Positions 1-11,666 of a DNA stretch of 64,000 bases are shown here, one piece after another; positions within the stretch are counted from its first letter, which is position 1; each line of letters begins with the position of its first letter. The stretch is taken from contig MCGT01000005.1 in the NCBI GenBank assembly GCA_002104935.1, forward strand, positions 1-64,000, read 5' to 3'. Under the pieces are notes generated by a model that ran no database searches, was not told the DNA's origin, and saw nothing but the letters and a program-made list of their open reading frames with translations. The position numbers and the translations under genes were made by a program. The DNA comes from Hesseltinella vesiculosa. Its lineage: Eukaryota; Mucoromycota; Mucoromycetes; Mucorales; Cunninghamellaceae.

Positions 1-20
1 TTCTTTTTCCCTTTGGTAAC

Positions 21-576
21 ATGTCGACTGTCGAATCCGTTCAACAAGGTAATCATCATCAACTATCATCGATAAAAAAAGATCATGACAACAAGGATGA
101 GAAAGAGCGAAAAATAGCCGAAGAGAAGGAACGAGGAAAATGATTGGATCTGGAAAGCTGGATAGATCGGTTGCATTTTTGTAGACAGCCATCCAATGCA
201 CATGAAGGATCATGGACACTGATGTGAACCGTCTGTCTTTTCTGTAGGTGCTCGTCTCGTGTACGATCGCGACACTTTGAATGCTATTTCCACTAGCGTC
301 TTGTCAAAAGGCAGCCCTGACTTTGTCAATCTTGTGCCTGGCGTCACCAAGATGACTGCCCAAGAACGTGCCGCCCTTGGTTTGTCCGGTGCCTCCAGCT
401 ACCGCAAGATCGTTGAACGCAAAAAGGAACAACAAGAAAAGAATAAGACCTGTAAGCTGCCTCGACCCAATCAATGACTTGCTGCTGACATTTCTTTTTT
501 TTACTGCTCAGTCAACCCCTTTGCTCTTCTCAATGAAGACGAAGAAGAAGAAGAAGAAGAAGAAGACGAAGAATAG
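21..576 (+). CDS. eIF4E-binding protein (4E-BP) homologue
   Basis: Three exons (21-48, 248-451, 512-576) give a 98-residue acidic-tailed protein. Residues 10-45 line up with the core of animal 4E-BPs: a GARLVYDRDTL block where animals have the eIF4E-binding helix, then a spacer and a PGVTKM block matching the conserved PGVT segment. In animals these proteins bind eIF4E through YxxxxL-phi and block eIF4G recruitment until TOR phosphorylates them. Here Tyr and Leu of the motif are kept, but the final hydrophobic position is Asn. Several Ser/Thr lie around the motif. The C-terminus is FNPFALLNEDEEE..., a long Glu run encoded by a GAA microsatellite; no clear TOS motif is seen. The start is the only in-frame ATG, 20 bases from the window edge, so the promoter is missing. 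The assignment rests on motif order, length and remembered family sequence. Confidence 0.72.
535..573 (+). repeat. GAA microsatellite in coding sequence
   Basis: An imperfect (GAA/GAC)n run in the last exon of the 4E-BP-like gene encodes its Glu/Asp-only C-terminus. Length change here would lengthen or shorten the acidic tail without a frameshift. Confidence 0.8.
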
Positions 577-1006
577 AATCATTTCCCTTTTTTTTTATTC
601 GACGCCCCATTTTTGACATTGGACAGACCTTTCCAATCCCAATGCTCTGCGTGACCCGCTCTTTTTCTTTTTTTTTTTTTATTGTAAATCCTCCCCACCA
701 TCAGAAACCAACAAAACAACCATAAAAAAAAATCAAGAAATCTTATCAAGAAATTTTCCCTTTTGAATGTGTTGGTTTCATCCGTTTTATTTTTTTTTGG
801 GGGGTGACAACCACGACCATACTACGGTTAGCTTGGGACAAGCCAATCAAAATGAAAAATTTCTGGACCAAAAGAGAAAACATCTCGTCCGTTGGAAATT
901 TTTTGTTTTTGTGCTGCAAGAGATGACAAATATTTAAACAAGTGATGGGATCAACGCTTTACCTTTGTTTTTTTTTATCTTTTTCCCCCTCCAACACACA
1001 CCTGCC
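577..1006. other. intergenic, ZIP transporter promoter
   Basis: This stretch follows the 4E-BP stop and holds poly(T)/poly(A) tracts. A CCAAT box lies at 843-847 and a TATTTAAA element near 931, about 75 bases before the ZIP transporter ATG. No ORF with coding character is seen. Confidence 0.5.
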
Positions 1007-2287
1007 ATGGATAAGAAAGCGATCGTACTCTTGTCTCTGTTGACGCTCGCCCAAGCGCAAGATGGTAAGCTGGCGCTCCGCTTTCCAAGGGAGCAGCAGA
1101 TCAACGAGGTGCTAACGGCTTCCCTTTTAGCCAGTGTGTGCCAACCAGAAACGCAAGATAACTACAACCTGGGGCTTCGTATTGGCTCCATCTTTATCCT
1201 GGCGTCAACAAGTGCTCTAGGTACGATTTGCCCGTGCAAAACCAAACCAAACCATATCACTCATCTCTTCTGATATCAGGCATTTTCTTTCCCATGATTG
1301 CTCATCGCATCTCTCCCTACACCCAAGGCAGTATTCGCGATTGGATCTTGACCATTGGCAGGTTTTGTAAGTATTCAGACGCCGCTGACGGAGATTTAAT
1401 GCTTCTTCTTTGCTCCATCTAGTCGGCACCGGGATCATTCTAGCTACTGCCTTTGTTCACATGCTTCCAAATGCCTTTAACAGCTTCCAGTCGCCCTGTC
1501 TGACGGGTGGGTGGTTAACCTATGGCGCCTTTGCCGGTATCTTTTGCATGCTTGCCTCGTTTTCTCTGCAGCTACTGGAAATTGGTATGTCCTCCTACAT
1601 GAACAGGGCCAAACAAGACCCAGCCAATGAACATGGTCACCACGACCATGGATGCGCCTCCTCTGACGCCAATGAGAGCGATGATCTCAAAGCCCTGGAA
1701 CACTCCCATCATGGCCACGGCATGGAACTCCTAGACGACGACCAAATCTCTCGTCATATCGGCATCTTGATCTTGGAGCTGGGCATCGTCATGCATTCTG
1801 TCCTGATCGGCATCGACTTGGCCACCACGTCCGCTGACGCCTTTATTACCTTGTTGATTGCCTTGGTCTTCCACCAGGTAAGGAAAAAAAAATGTCATCT
1901 TGCCCACACGCTTAACCAACCCTTGCCTTTCTCTAGTTTTTTGAAGGGCTTGCGCTGGGGACAAGAATCAACGACATCAAGGTCATTTCTTGGTTTAAAA
2001 TGACTGTCATGGGTCTGATCTTCATGTTCACCACTCCTTTGGGCATTGCTATTGGCATTGGTATCCACTCCTCTTACAATGGCAATTCTTACAGCGCTGT
2101 GCTCGCCTCTGCCATCCTCGACTCTCTCTCTGCCGGCATCTTGCTTTACAATGCCTATGTTACCCTGATGAGCAAGGAAATCAATTGCTCGGCCTTTTTG
2201 AAAAAGCCAGCCTCCACCAAAATCGTCTGCTTACTTTCCATGTACCTCGGAGCCGCGCTCATGTCCGTGATTGGTGAGTGGGCATAG
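1007..2287 (+). CDS. ZIP-family zinc/iron transporter
   Basis: Five exons (1007-1064, 1131-1220, 1280-1366, 1423-1877, 1937-2287) keep one frame and give 346 residues. It should import Zn2+ or Fe2+ across the plasma membrane like fungal Zrt1/Zrt2. A signal-like hydrophobic N-terminus ending TLAQAQD precedes about eight membrane segments. The loop between segments 3 and 4 is His-rich (HGHHDHG and HSHHGHG), typical of ZIP metal-binding loops. Segment 4 has the ZIP signature region MHSVLIGIDLA, and segment 5 has HQFFEGLALGTRI with the conserved His and Glu of the metal path. It ends SVIGEWA. An AATAATAAA polyadenylation-like signal follows. The family is secure; the metal specificity is not. Confidence 0.93.
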
Positions 2288-2863
2288 CCAGGATCTCTCT
2301 CTTTTCCTATCACTTTTTACCTTTGTAATAATAAATACAATACCATTCGATCGTTTTATGTTACGGGGCAAAAGCAATCGTGGCGTATGCCGCTTGCCCA
2401 CATTCCATATCCGGCCATATTGGATCTGCCGTCGTCTAGGATGATGTCATGCATTGAAATTAGGAGGCAATGGATGCTTTTTTTTTTTTTTTTTTTTTTT
2501 TTTTGCGTTGTATTCCAGAAGCCAGACCAAGTTGACGAGAACACCGCCAAGCTGGGCGTCACCAAGATTTTTTTTTTTTAGGGTGCAAAGAAATCGATCG
2601 GCGCCCTTGTTTCTACCCTAAAAAAAAATAGGCGTTGCGTTCGGACTTTGGAGTCTCGCAGTGATGCAGATCAAAAAGTTTCATGGTCGTAAAAAAAAAA
2701 AAACGTTTATTATTATGTCTTCACGTGGAGGCACCTGAAAGGTTCGAATAATATAAAAATCAAACAAAATAGTTTCGAAGGAGGCGTGGGTGATATGCTA
2801 AAGGATGATGAAAAGAGAAAGGGGGCGGAGAGGTCGTGTTTAAGGCTTCAGAAAAAAAAAACG
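2288..2863. other. convergent intergenic region with long T/A runs
   Basis: The stretch between the convergent ends of the ZIP and casein kinase genes contains 3' UTR sequence and T/A homopolymers, including a run of 26 T near 2480-2505. Short open frames here have no recognisable content. Confidence 0.5.
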
Positions 2864-4398
2864 TCAGTCTCGTGACCATTTAGGTGCATCTGTTACCTTT
2901 GAAGGACCTGGGCTGACGACAGGCGTGTTCTTGGCAGCAGCGGATGTGGACGGGGTGGCTCGACGGAAAGAAGAGGTTGGGTCAGTGGCTCCTGGCGTCA
3001 CTGTATTAGACGATAATCCACGTGGGTTGGAAGCCCCGCCGGTGGCAGCGGCAGTGTCAGGTTTTGCGTCGCCATTCTCCTTGGATTCACTTGCTTTTCG
3101 GCGGGTCTCTTCTTGCTGTTCACCATGAATAGAAAATGCACGGTCAGTATAGAAAGAACAGCGATGGAAAAGATGACTTACCGAGAGCTTATGTATGGTC
3201 CAGTCAAAGACATAGTCATATTGGAAGCCTTCACGAACGAAGAGGTCACGGAATAATTTTCGAAGGTATACATAATCAGGTTTGTCGTCAAATCGTAAAG
3301 ATCGGGTGTAGTTGAGATAGATGGCAAATTCGCTGGGAAAGCCACGGCATAGCAATTCAGTAGGCGTTGTCATTTTCTTTTCCATGATACGATCGTATTT
3401 TTGTCGCTTGTTTGCTGCTTTCAAGCCTTGCCAAGGCAGTGACCCACGGCAAAAGTACATCAATACGTAACCCAAGGACTCCAGATCGTCTCGCCGAGAT
3501 TGTTCTAGGAGGGAAAAAAAAAAAAGGCGGGGTGAGACACCGTCGTTCTTGCGCAGCCATGACTCCTCCAACACTTTACCCACGCCAAGATGTGTATTAA
3601 TACTCGCATAACGAGCTGTGCCAGTCAGGTTTTTGTTTTCTTTGTAGGGGATATGGAGATGTGTTCGACTATCACGGTATTTCTTGGCCAGCCCAAAATC
3701 GATAATGTTGACCTGGTTGCCTCGTTTGCTAATCCCCATCAAGAAATTGTCGGGTTTGATATCACTAGAAAGGTCATGCGTCAGAAAAAGGTGCCACTTG
3801 TTTTCGTCCAACACAATTTTACCAATGAATAAAATTCTTCGAGTGAATGTATTCAATTCGAGAAATCTATGAAAAAATAGAAGATTTGAATACGAAAAAA
3901 GAAGAGTGATTCGTTTTTTTTTACCATTTGATCGGCCAGCATCAAAACGGTTTTGAGGCTAAATTTGCGACGCACGAAATTAAACAGGTCTTCCAGTGAG
4001 GCTACAAAAAGAGAAAGCGTGTGAATACAATTTGGAGGGAAAAAAAATAATAAATAAAAACTTACGGCCCAGCAAGTCCATCACCATGGCATTGTAATCA
4101 CATTCAGTACCATACCAACGCACAAAAGGAATGCCAGGTCCACCTTGTAAAGCTTTGTAGACTCTGGCTTCGTATTCCAGCTGAGGATGTTTCGCTTTGA
4201 CCGATTCGAGCTTGATAGCCACTTCATCACCCTGTATAATATTGGTGCCTATGAAACCCGTGCGTCGTTGGTTTAGCTTATGATTCCTACAGATAAAAGG
4301 TGCTTACCAAGATAAATGTCACCAAAGGACCCAGAGCCTATCTTTCGTCCAATACGGAATTTGTTTCCAACTCTTAAATCCAATGAAGTACTAGACAT
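2864..4398 (-). CDS. casein kinase 1 (CK1 delta/epsilon, Hrr25-type)
   Basis: Seven exons on the minus strand (4398-4308, 4248-4066, 4001-3925, 3866-3823, 3764-3580, 3504-3182, 3115-2864) give 384 residues. Residues 1-290 form a CK1 kinase domain: [20 protein letters not shown] with glycine-rich [15 protein letters not shown] lysine, IDFGLAKKY (DFG), [14 protein letters not shown] and [18 protein letters not shown], all CK1 hallmarks. CK1 of this class phosphorylates primed Ser/Thr targets in vesicle traffic, ribosome biogenesis and DNA repair. The catalytic loop reads HCDIKPDN in this model rather than HRD; the Cys codon spans the exon 4/5 junction (3824-3823 plus 3764). The tail from about residue 300 is low-complexity, rich in Ser, Thr, Pro and Ala, as is usual for regulatory tails of this class. 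Confidence 0.93.
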
Positions 4399-4968
4399 TG
4401 TACAAAAAAGGGTAGCTTGCAGAGAGTAAAAAAAAAAAAAAAGTGACTGTGAACCTTTTGGAAAGGTGTAAAAGGGAATGAATTAAAGGTAGAGACAAGG
4501 AACACAATCACAAGAACACTTCAATATATTAATACAGAAGGTCAATGGGTGCGAATGATTAGAGAATTGGAAAAAGAGGGAACAAGAGAAAAAAAAAATC
4601 AAAACAAAAAGGGTCTCATTGTTTTTTTTGGGTCCACTCTTTTTGGACGCCAGCCAATCACAAGTCACAGACAATCCCCCTTTTCCCCTCTCCACATGGA
4701 GGATGGTTCAAGTCTGAACTGAGCCGTTTTGAATCCAAATGGTTTCGTTATTTACTGCCACAACCATCTTTGGGACAATACCATGTGGTTGCATACTGTT
4801 AGACTCTCCTGTAGATAAAGTTTCTCCCCACAAGCTACCACAAAGATGATGTGATCTGAGCTGGTTTTCAAATGTGTCGTGCTGATGAGCTCATCCTTCT
4901 CTTTTTTCTATACTTTTTTTCTTCTTCTTTTCCTTTGAGCTTGCCTGCACCCGCATTCATGAGCTTTT
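4399..4968. promoter_or_regulatory. divergent promoter, CK1 and zinc-cluster factor
   Basis: This gap separates two divergently transcribed genes. It contains a CCAAT box at 4654-4658 and pyrimidine-rich tracts just before both ATGs. No coding sequence is recognised. Confidence 0.5.
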
Positions 4969-7295
4969 ATGACGGAAGAGAAGCGTGCAAGTTGTTTATC
5001 ATGCCGGACTAGAAAAGTCAAGTGTGATCGCAGTCAACCTGCATGCGCAAGATGTATCAGGGTCCAAAGTAACTGCGTCTACCCGCCTCGCCGAATGCTC
5101 GGTCGGCCACCAAAGAATGCCCTTATCCCCAGTAAATCCAAGATCAAGTCTAGCGTCCATGTCCAGCAGCAGAAGGGCACCATACGCGAGTTCATCTTTG
5201 AAAACGTAGACGCAGCACCATCGCCACCGCCCACTTCCATGGACAAGACCAAAAGTATAGCCCATTGGTTCCAAATGTCGATGGCTGTCGCCGGCTCAGA
5301 TTGGATCGTCCTATGCAAGCATCAAGCTGAAGCCTATGGAAACGTGCAGACGCTGCTGAACGCCTTTTACGCCTTCTACCGCGAACGAGCCCAGATCATT
5401 CATGCGTACTTTTCCTCCGCCAAGTGTACGCCCGAGCCTCCCAAGGCCAAATTCTCCAGCATCCACGACAGCTCGTACTTTGTGTGGTCGCAGATGATGC
5501 GCACTTTTGTACAGAACATTGGCCGCATTCGTCTACAGACCACGCACACGGCATCCTATGTCTTGTACATCTTCTGCCGCCCGTGGGAGCCGCTGACCAC
5601 CCGTGTCCCTGCACCGCCCTCGATCCATCATCCTCTGCAGTCTGTGCCACCTCAGCAGGCCACCGCCCTCATCAACGATTTTTTCGACCATAACCCGTGT
5701 GCGTCCATGGTCAACAAAACACAACTGCTGCACGACTATTGGCACGACACCGCCAACCCGTTTTTACTCGCCGTCGTCTTTGGCACGTCGCAATACTACG
5801 CCAACTTAAACTGCGGGATTCCCATGGCCTTCTGGGACCATGTCAATGGCAAGGATCACAATCCTTTTCTGTCGTTTGCCTATGCTCTCCTGGACACCAT
5901 CCATGTCAAGACCGCCAATCCTTCGGATTATCAGGGCCTCCGTAGGTATTGCCTTTGTGTGTTCCCCGTCTTACCTTTTGTCTCTAGTCATCCTTAGCTT
6001 GTTTGAAGGCATGTGGGGCTCGCCAAAGATGGGCATGAGCCTCTTGGGTACGTCCTATGGTATTGCCTCGATCCTTGGCTTTTGGGATGGCACGTACCAG
6101 CCGAAAGATCCTATCGAGCAGGAATGCATGTGTGCTTCGTTCTGGCTAGCCTATCGTTCCACCACCCTCCACTCCTTTGGAAGTGAGTGCTGAAGTGTTT
6201 AGCATCCTACGTGCCGGCGCCTGATGTTTTTTTTTTTTTTTTTTCGTAGCCGGAGCCAGTCTTGCCGACTGCATGGTACTGCATCCAACCTTTGACTTCC
6301 CGCCTTGCAATGCGGCGCAATCCATCTCCTATCAGCATGATCTCGCCCATTGTGATGGAGGACGTACGACATCCCAGCGATCCTTCTTTATCGAATCCTG
6401 GTACGTGGGCTCCGTGATTTGCCACTTCTCCAGCCTTGTCTATGCCTGTTTGCCTCGGCGGAAAGTTGGTCTCTTTGACGACCCATCCTCCATCTACAAT
6501 GACCAGACCCATTACTTGGCGTTGATCCGCAGCATCGAAAGCATCGAGGCTCGCATTTACGTGGTGCTGGACGACTTTTGCTTTTTCATTCAGCAACACC
6601 GCCATCAATGGACCGCCGCCCAGATGTACATGATTGAAACCACCTACCGCCTGTACCTGGTGCACTGCCGGTTCCTCAAACCCAAGGTCAACTTGGATCA
6701 ACCCTATACCTCTGTCAGTGATAATGCCAGCACCGGCTACCTACCCGCCATCACCCTCGAAGATCTAGCTTGGCTGGACCCGTCTGATCCCGACCTTGCA
6801 CGGCGGATGTCTCGTGCTTTGCCTCAAGTGTTCTGTCTGGTGCAGGATCTGCGCTCCATCCTGACCGAGCTGGCCCCAGGGGATCTGCCGTGGGATTTCA
6901 TGCTGCCTGCCTTTGAAACCGCCTCCGTGCTGTTGCTTGCTCAGCGCAGCCTATCACTCACCGACCAGCGCGTTGCCGAGGCCATCGCTGCCCTTTTGCG
7001 CCTGACTAGCCTGGTCGAGTGCGTGCACCCGGCTGCCCGTCTTTTGCAGCAAAGATTGAAGTCAGCCTTGAAGCGCGTCGATCACGCCAGCTGTGGCTCA
7101 CTATGGAACGCACCGACCAGCAGCTCTTTTGCGACACAGACGTTTGACCCGATGACACCTCAGCCATCCGTTTTTACGCAGCCCAATGACGCCGTCCTTC
7201 CCACCGTACAGCCACCAGACGATCTCATGACGATGATTGACTGGGATTTTGACGTTTTTGCTGGGCCGCTGCATTTCAAAAGCGCTCATCACTGA
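4969..7295 (+). CDS. Zn(II)2Cys6 fungal transcription factor
   Basis: Three exons (4969-5941, 5988-6182, 6250-7295) give 737 residues. Residues 9-37 hold the binuclear zinc cluster [21 protein letters not shown] with the final CVYPPRR, the fungal Gal4-type DNA-binding domain. The linker [17 protein letters not shown] is basic and has an AT-hook-like GRPP. The middle region (about 260-560) has the spacing of a fungal_trans regulatory domain, including [20 protein letters not shown] and [11 protein letters not shown]. It presumably acts in the nucleus, but the target pathway cannot be read from sequence. It is divergent from CK1; no metabolic cluster surrounds it. Confidence 0.9.
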
Positions 7296-7920
7296 CCGCT
7301 CACGTTTGTTAAACGACAACTTGGTTGCTACTCTTAGACGTGTTTGGCGACCATCCCTTTCCTGCTACGGGTATCTTGGAAATCGTAAACGAGGATGCAT
7401 GCTTCTCTGGCTGTCAGCGCAACCTCTCACCGGATCATCGCCTTCCATACTCTATCTTCGATACGTCCACCCCCAGCGCCAGTTCGCCAATGGAATCTTT
7501 TCATGGCAGCTATGTATAAATGTATGCTGAACGACTTCGTTTGATTTTTTGACACTGCAGGTACCCCTGTCTAACAATGCTGGCCTCTCCTTCTGCACAT
7601 TGTCCGACCTTTTTAACATCTGTCTTCCAATAAATGAGCATTCGACCAAAAGACCGTTATGGAAAATGGTCGGCTTGCATCGGTGCATTGTGGGGTGATG
7701 CCCAAAATATTAAACGTCCGATTGGCCCAACGTGTTCATCCTTTGATCTGACCGACAACTTGGATGACGGACGAACGCTTGGAAAAACGACCGGTCAAGG
7801 CCGTCTGCGTTGCTTTCATCCATTTTCACGCCATCCAAGTTGATAAAAAAAAAAAACAAGGGACACGAAAAAGAGAAGAGAGTGTTTTTATTTAGAAGTG
7901 GTTGGGGGGGGGGAATTTTT
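7296..7920. other. convergent intergenic region
   Basis: This region lies between the convergent zinc-cluster factor and transaldolase stops. Several short open frames occur on both strands but show no recognisable motifs. AATAAA-like sites (for example near 7630) fit 3' UTR sequence. Confidence 0.4.
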
Positions 7921-9087
7921 TTACAAACCCAACTTTTCCTTCAAGGCGTTTTCCAACTTGACACCATCCTTGGCAAAGTTACGGATGCCTTCGGACAGCT
8001 TTTCGGTGGCCATGGGGTCTTCGTTCATTCCCCAGCGGAAGGCCTTTTCGTTGTTGAAGAAGGAGACCTTTTCTTGAGAGCCGGCTTGGCTGGGCGACAG
8101 CTTGCGTTCGATCTTCTTGGAGTCGTTTTGCAATTCACCAAGCAAGGCAGGGGAGATGGTCAAGAAATCGCAGCCAGCGAGTTGTTCGATTTCACCAGTG
8201 TTGCGGAAGGAAGCGCCCATGACAATGGTGTTGTAGCCGTGTTGTTTGTAATAGTTGTAGATGCGGGTGACGGAAATAACACCGGGGTCAGTGGTGGCTG
8301 TGTAGGCTTCACCAGTGCTCTTCTTGTACCAATCCAAGATACGGCCGACAAAAGGCGAGATCAAGGTGACACCAGCTTCGGCACAAGCAACAGCTTGAGG
8401 GAACCCAAACAACAAGGTCAAGTTGCAGTGGATGTCGTGTTCCTTTTCTAGCACATGGGCAGCTTGGATACCTTCCCAGGTGGAGGCGATCTTGATCAAC
8501 ACACGGTCCTTGGCAACACCTTCATCCGCATACAACTTGATCAACGACAGCGCCTTGGCAATCGTGGCATCCTTGTCAAAGGACAGACGAGCATCGACTT
8601 CCGTAGACACACGACCAGGCACAATCTTGAGAATCTCCTTACCAAAGTTGACCAACAACTTATCGGTAGCAGCTTCCACACCACCGCCCGTCTTCTTGGC
8701 ATAGGCAATAGCATCATCAATCAAAGGGGTGTATTGGGGTTTTTGAGTGGCAGCAAGAATTAAGCTGGGGTTGGTTGTGGCGTCTGCAAAAAAATATCGG
8801 CGTCAGCAAAAAGGCGTGTTCATTTTTTTTTTTTTCGCCAACTCTGAATCTGACAACAAGTCCTTCACGTTCCCCCTCTGACAACGCATCCTTTTCTTCC
8901 AGCCATTCATGTCTAATTTTTTTTTTTTACCTTGGGGTTTGTATTGAGCAATGCCTAAAAAGAGCAAAATAAAAAAAGGTGGATATGAGTTTAAAGCTGT
9001 GAAGCGGCTGTTTGCATGCTTACTTTCAAAGTCACCAGTGTCAGCAACAATGGTAGTGTATTGTTTGATTTGGTCAAGAACAGACAT
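7921..9087 (-). CDS. TAL1: transaldolase
   Basis: Three exons on the minus strand (9087-9024, a 24-nt exon 8954-8931, 8783-7921) give 316 residues, the normal length for class I transaldolase. The enzyme moves a dihydroxyacetone unit between sedoheptulose-7-phosphate and glyceraldehyde-3-phosphate in the non-oxidative pentose phosphate pathway. The Schiff-base lysine sits in [12 protein letters not shown]. Other family blocks are [54 protein letters not shown] and [22 protein letters not shown]. The short second exon encodes SIAQYKPQ and is needed to join GDFE to DATTNPS in frame. It is read away from the thioesterase gene, sharing an upstream region with a CCAAT box. Confidence 0.97.
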
Positions 9088-9787
9088 TGTGATTTTTAGT
9101 TTATCTTTTTTACAAGAGTTGAAAAGAAGTGAAAAACGAAAAAGACACCCAACAAAAAAATTTATTCACACTTGGTTGTGCAGGCTGGGTTTCATTTCCT
9201 AGTTCGGGTTTCTCCCTTTTTTTCCCGGCCTGGGGGGTGAGCTCCGGAGAGCCAATCAGAAGCCACCTTGTGCTGACCAAATGCCTTGGCTGCTAGGGTG
9301 TTTGTTTTTGCGAAGTCATCCTTGACAAACCATGACGCTGTCCTTACAAAAAGAATTTGTCACCACTATTGTTGATCTCTTATCTGTCTTTGAGACCCAT
9401 GTCACATTTTATTCTTTTATTTTTGTTCTCCTTTGCTTCCTAAGTACTTTTTTTGTTTTTCTTTCTTGGCTATGAGAGCGGCAAAGATGCTCCTAAACGC
9501 CATTGGATAAGAATGATCCAAATGGGCACGCTCCTCGTTTCCCACAGATCATGCTTTTTTTTTTTTTTTTTTTTGTTATGCCTGGCCCAGAGAGCGAGTC
9601 TTTGTCAAAGTCTTCTACTGGCCATGGCCAGCCGCGTGTGTTTTGGGGAAGGCCAGGTTTTTTTTGACAGGTCTGCTGAGAGGATCATTGGCCGGCTGGA
9701 TGGGAAATTTTGCCGTCGAGATTCACGTGGACAAACTGTCCTATTTTTTCTTTCTTTTTCTTCTTTTCATTTATTACATTATAACCA
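9088..9787. promoter_or_regulatory. divergent promoter, transaldolase and thioesterase
   Basis: A 700-base gap between divergent genes. A CCAAT box is at 9252-9256 (AGCCAATCAG), with long T runs before the thioesterase ATG. Open frames here (for example 9453-9839) are poly(T)-driven and judged non-coding. Confidence 0.45.
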
Positions 9788-11346
9788 ATGCCAACGACAT
9801 CATTCCCAGCCGTCATTTCTTTCGGTGATCAGCAGCTAGGCCGGGTTACTTTGGACGAGAACAACCAAGACAGCTACTCCAAAAAGCTCTCCAACGCTGT
9901 CGACGTTCAAGAAATCGACACTAATCTGTTCATGAGCAAGGTAAATGACTCAGGATGTTCACAAGAGATCGCTCACCTTCTCTACAAACTCTGCATAGCA
10001 ATTGTGGATTCCCTTGGGATCCCGTGGTGTGTTTGGTGGCGAGGTAACTTTTTACATGGACGATCGGTTCCCAGGCACCAACTTCACCTTTTCTTTCCAA
10101 CTCTCTTCGTAGATCGTTTCCCAGTCTCTGAGAGCTGCCTGGAATACTGTCGACGACAAGTTTTATGTGCATGTAAGCAGGAACAGCACACCGCCCTATA
10201 TTTTTGACTAAGAATGAATGATTTACCAAATTTAGTCTATCCATTGTAACTTTCTGATGGCTGGTGACTTTGAAATCCCTGTTCTATATCAAGGTAACCT
10301 CTTCTGTTACACAAACATAGCTCTTTGAGTGACCCCGCTTGTTTTTTTTTAGTGCAACGATTACGAGATGGCCGATCGTTTGCAACGCGGTTTGTCACTG
10401 CCACACAAAAAGGGAAACCAATCTTTGTCTGCAGCTGCAGTTTCACCACAGCAAGTGATGCTGTCCATTTGGAGCACATGGTAAACACTTCCCTTTTCGC
10501 TGTTTGTTGGAAGCTCGAAAGGCTGGTAGCTAACCTTTTTTTTCGACAGGCATCGATGCCCACTGTCCCTGACCCAGAAGACGTGCCCAAGTAATGGTGA
10601 CCAGCTCTCCTTTCGTCACTGCAAACTCATCCACACGCCTCCTTCTTTTAGTAACGAGCAACGGATCCAAGCCTCTCTTGACTTACATCCAGACGCCCAT
10701 CCGCTGTTGAAAATGTATTTGGAAGAACGACTGAAAGAGGTAGAGCTCCAAAAGTTGCTAGTGTCCAACATGACGCCCTTTTTTTTTGTTTTTTGAGGCG
10801 GTGCCTATGGAATACCGAGATATCCGGCTGAACGACCCCTCGGTGGAATTCATGCGTGATGCAGTCGATCCTGATCCTCGACAATACCAATGGTTCCGAG
10901 CAAAAGAACGAGTCGAGACCGACGATCGCAAGGTCCATGCTTGTATCCTAGCCTATGCCTCGGACTCCAACTTGCTTGCCACCGCCAACCAGGCCAATGG
11001 ACTTAGCTTCCCTAGCAAACGCGTCGGTATGATGGCCTCGTTGGACCATTCCATCTGGTTCCATCATCCTTGCCGTGCCGATGAATGGTAAGCCAGCCTG
11101 CCACACCTCTTCCTTCCCACCCAACTCATCTTCCTTCCTAGGCTGCTGTACGACATGCATAGTCCTCGATCCACAGGAGCAAGAGGCACCGCCTTTGGCC
11201 GGATCTTCACTAGGGATGGCATCCTGGTCGCCACCACGTCACAAGAAGGCTTGATCCGATTAAGACCGTCGGAGCAAAAACGTCTCATGGAAGAGCGTGC
11301 TGCTTTGGACGCCAAGACCAATCTGCGCCGAGCCAGCCAGCTGTAG
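9788..11346 (+). CDS. acyl-CoA thioesterase (ACOT8/Tes1, TesB family)
   Basis: Nine exons (9788-9940, 9999-10043, 10113-10172, 10236-10293, 10353-10480, 10550-10590, 10652-10739, 10798-11087, 11142-11346) give 355 residues. It hydrolyses acyl-CoA to fatty acid and CoA, in fungi usually in peroxisomes to support beta-oxidation. The two hotdog domains are evident. The first holds GSRGVFGGEIVSQSL, HSIHCNFLMAGD, and PVLYQVQRLRDGRSF-type blocks. The second holds DSNLLATA, MMASLDHSIWFH, DEWLLYDMHSPRS and GRGTAFG-type blocks ending in TTSQEGLIR. The C-terminus is ASQL, a PTS1-like tripeptide SQL with Gln instead of the usual basic residue. Family is secure; peroxisomal import by this tail is inference. 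Confidence 0.93.
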
Positions 11347-11666
11347 TGTGCTTATTCACCATGTCATTTTAATCCCCTTTAGACCTCTCTGTACAATAAA
11401 TAATACGCGTTTTTTTTTTTTTTTTCACAGGATGGTCATTCGCATGAAATCCAGCGCCACAACCAGGCATGACCATATACTCTTTTACCGTACATTTGGT
11501 TGAATGGATGAATCGCAAATTCATTATTCATTTTGCACTGTGGCAGATGTGGAAAACACGACCTTGGAATGAGCGAGACTTGAATTCAGAAAACAGGCAG
11601 AGAGGCATAGGGAAATCAGGGATGGTAATAGAGAGATGCTGATGAGTGACACTTTTTTTTCTGTGT
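11347..11666. other. convergent 3' region
   Basis: About 320 bases between the convergent thioesterase and F-box genes, containing AATAAATAATAC near 11395 and a T run. No gene is recognised. Confidence 0.4.
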
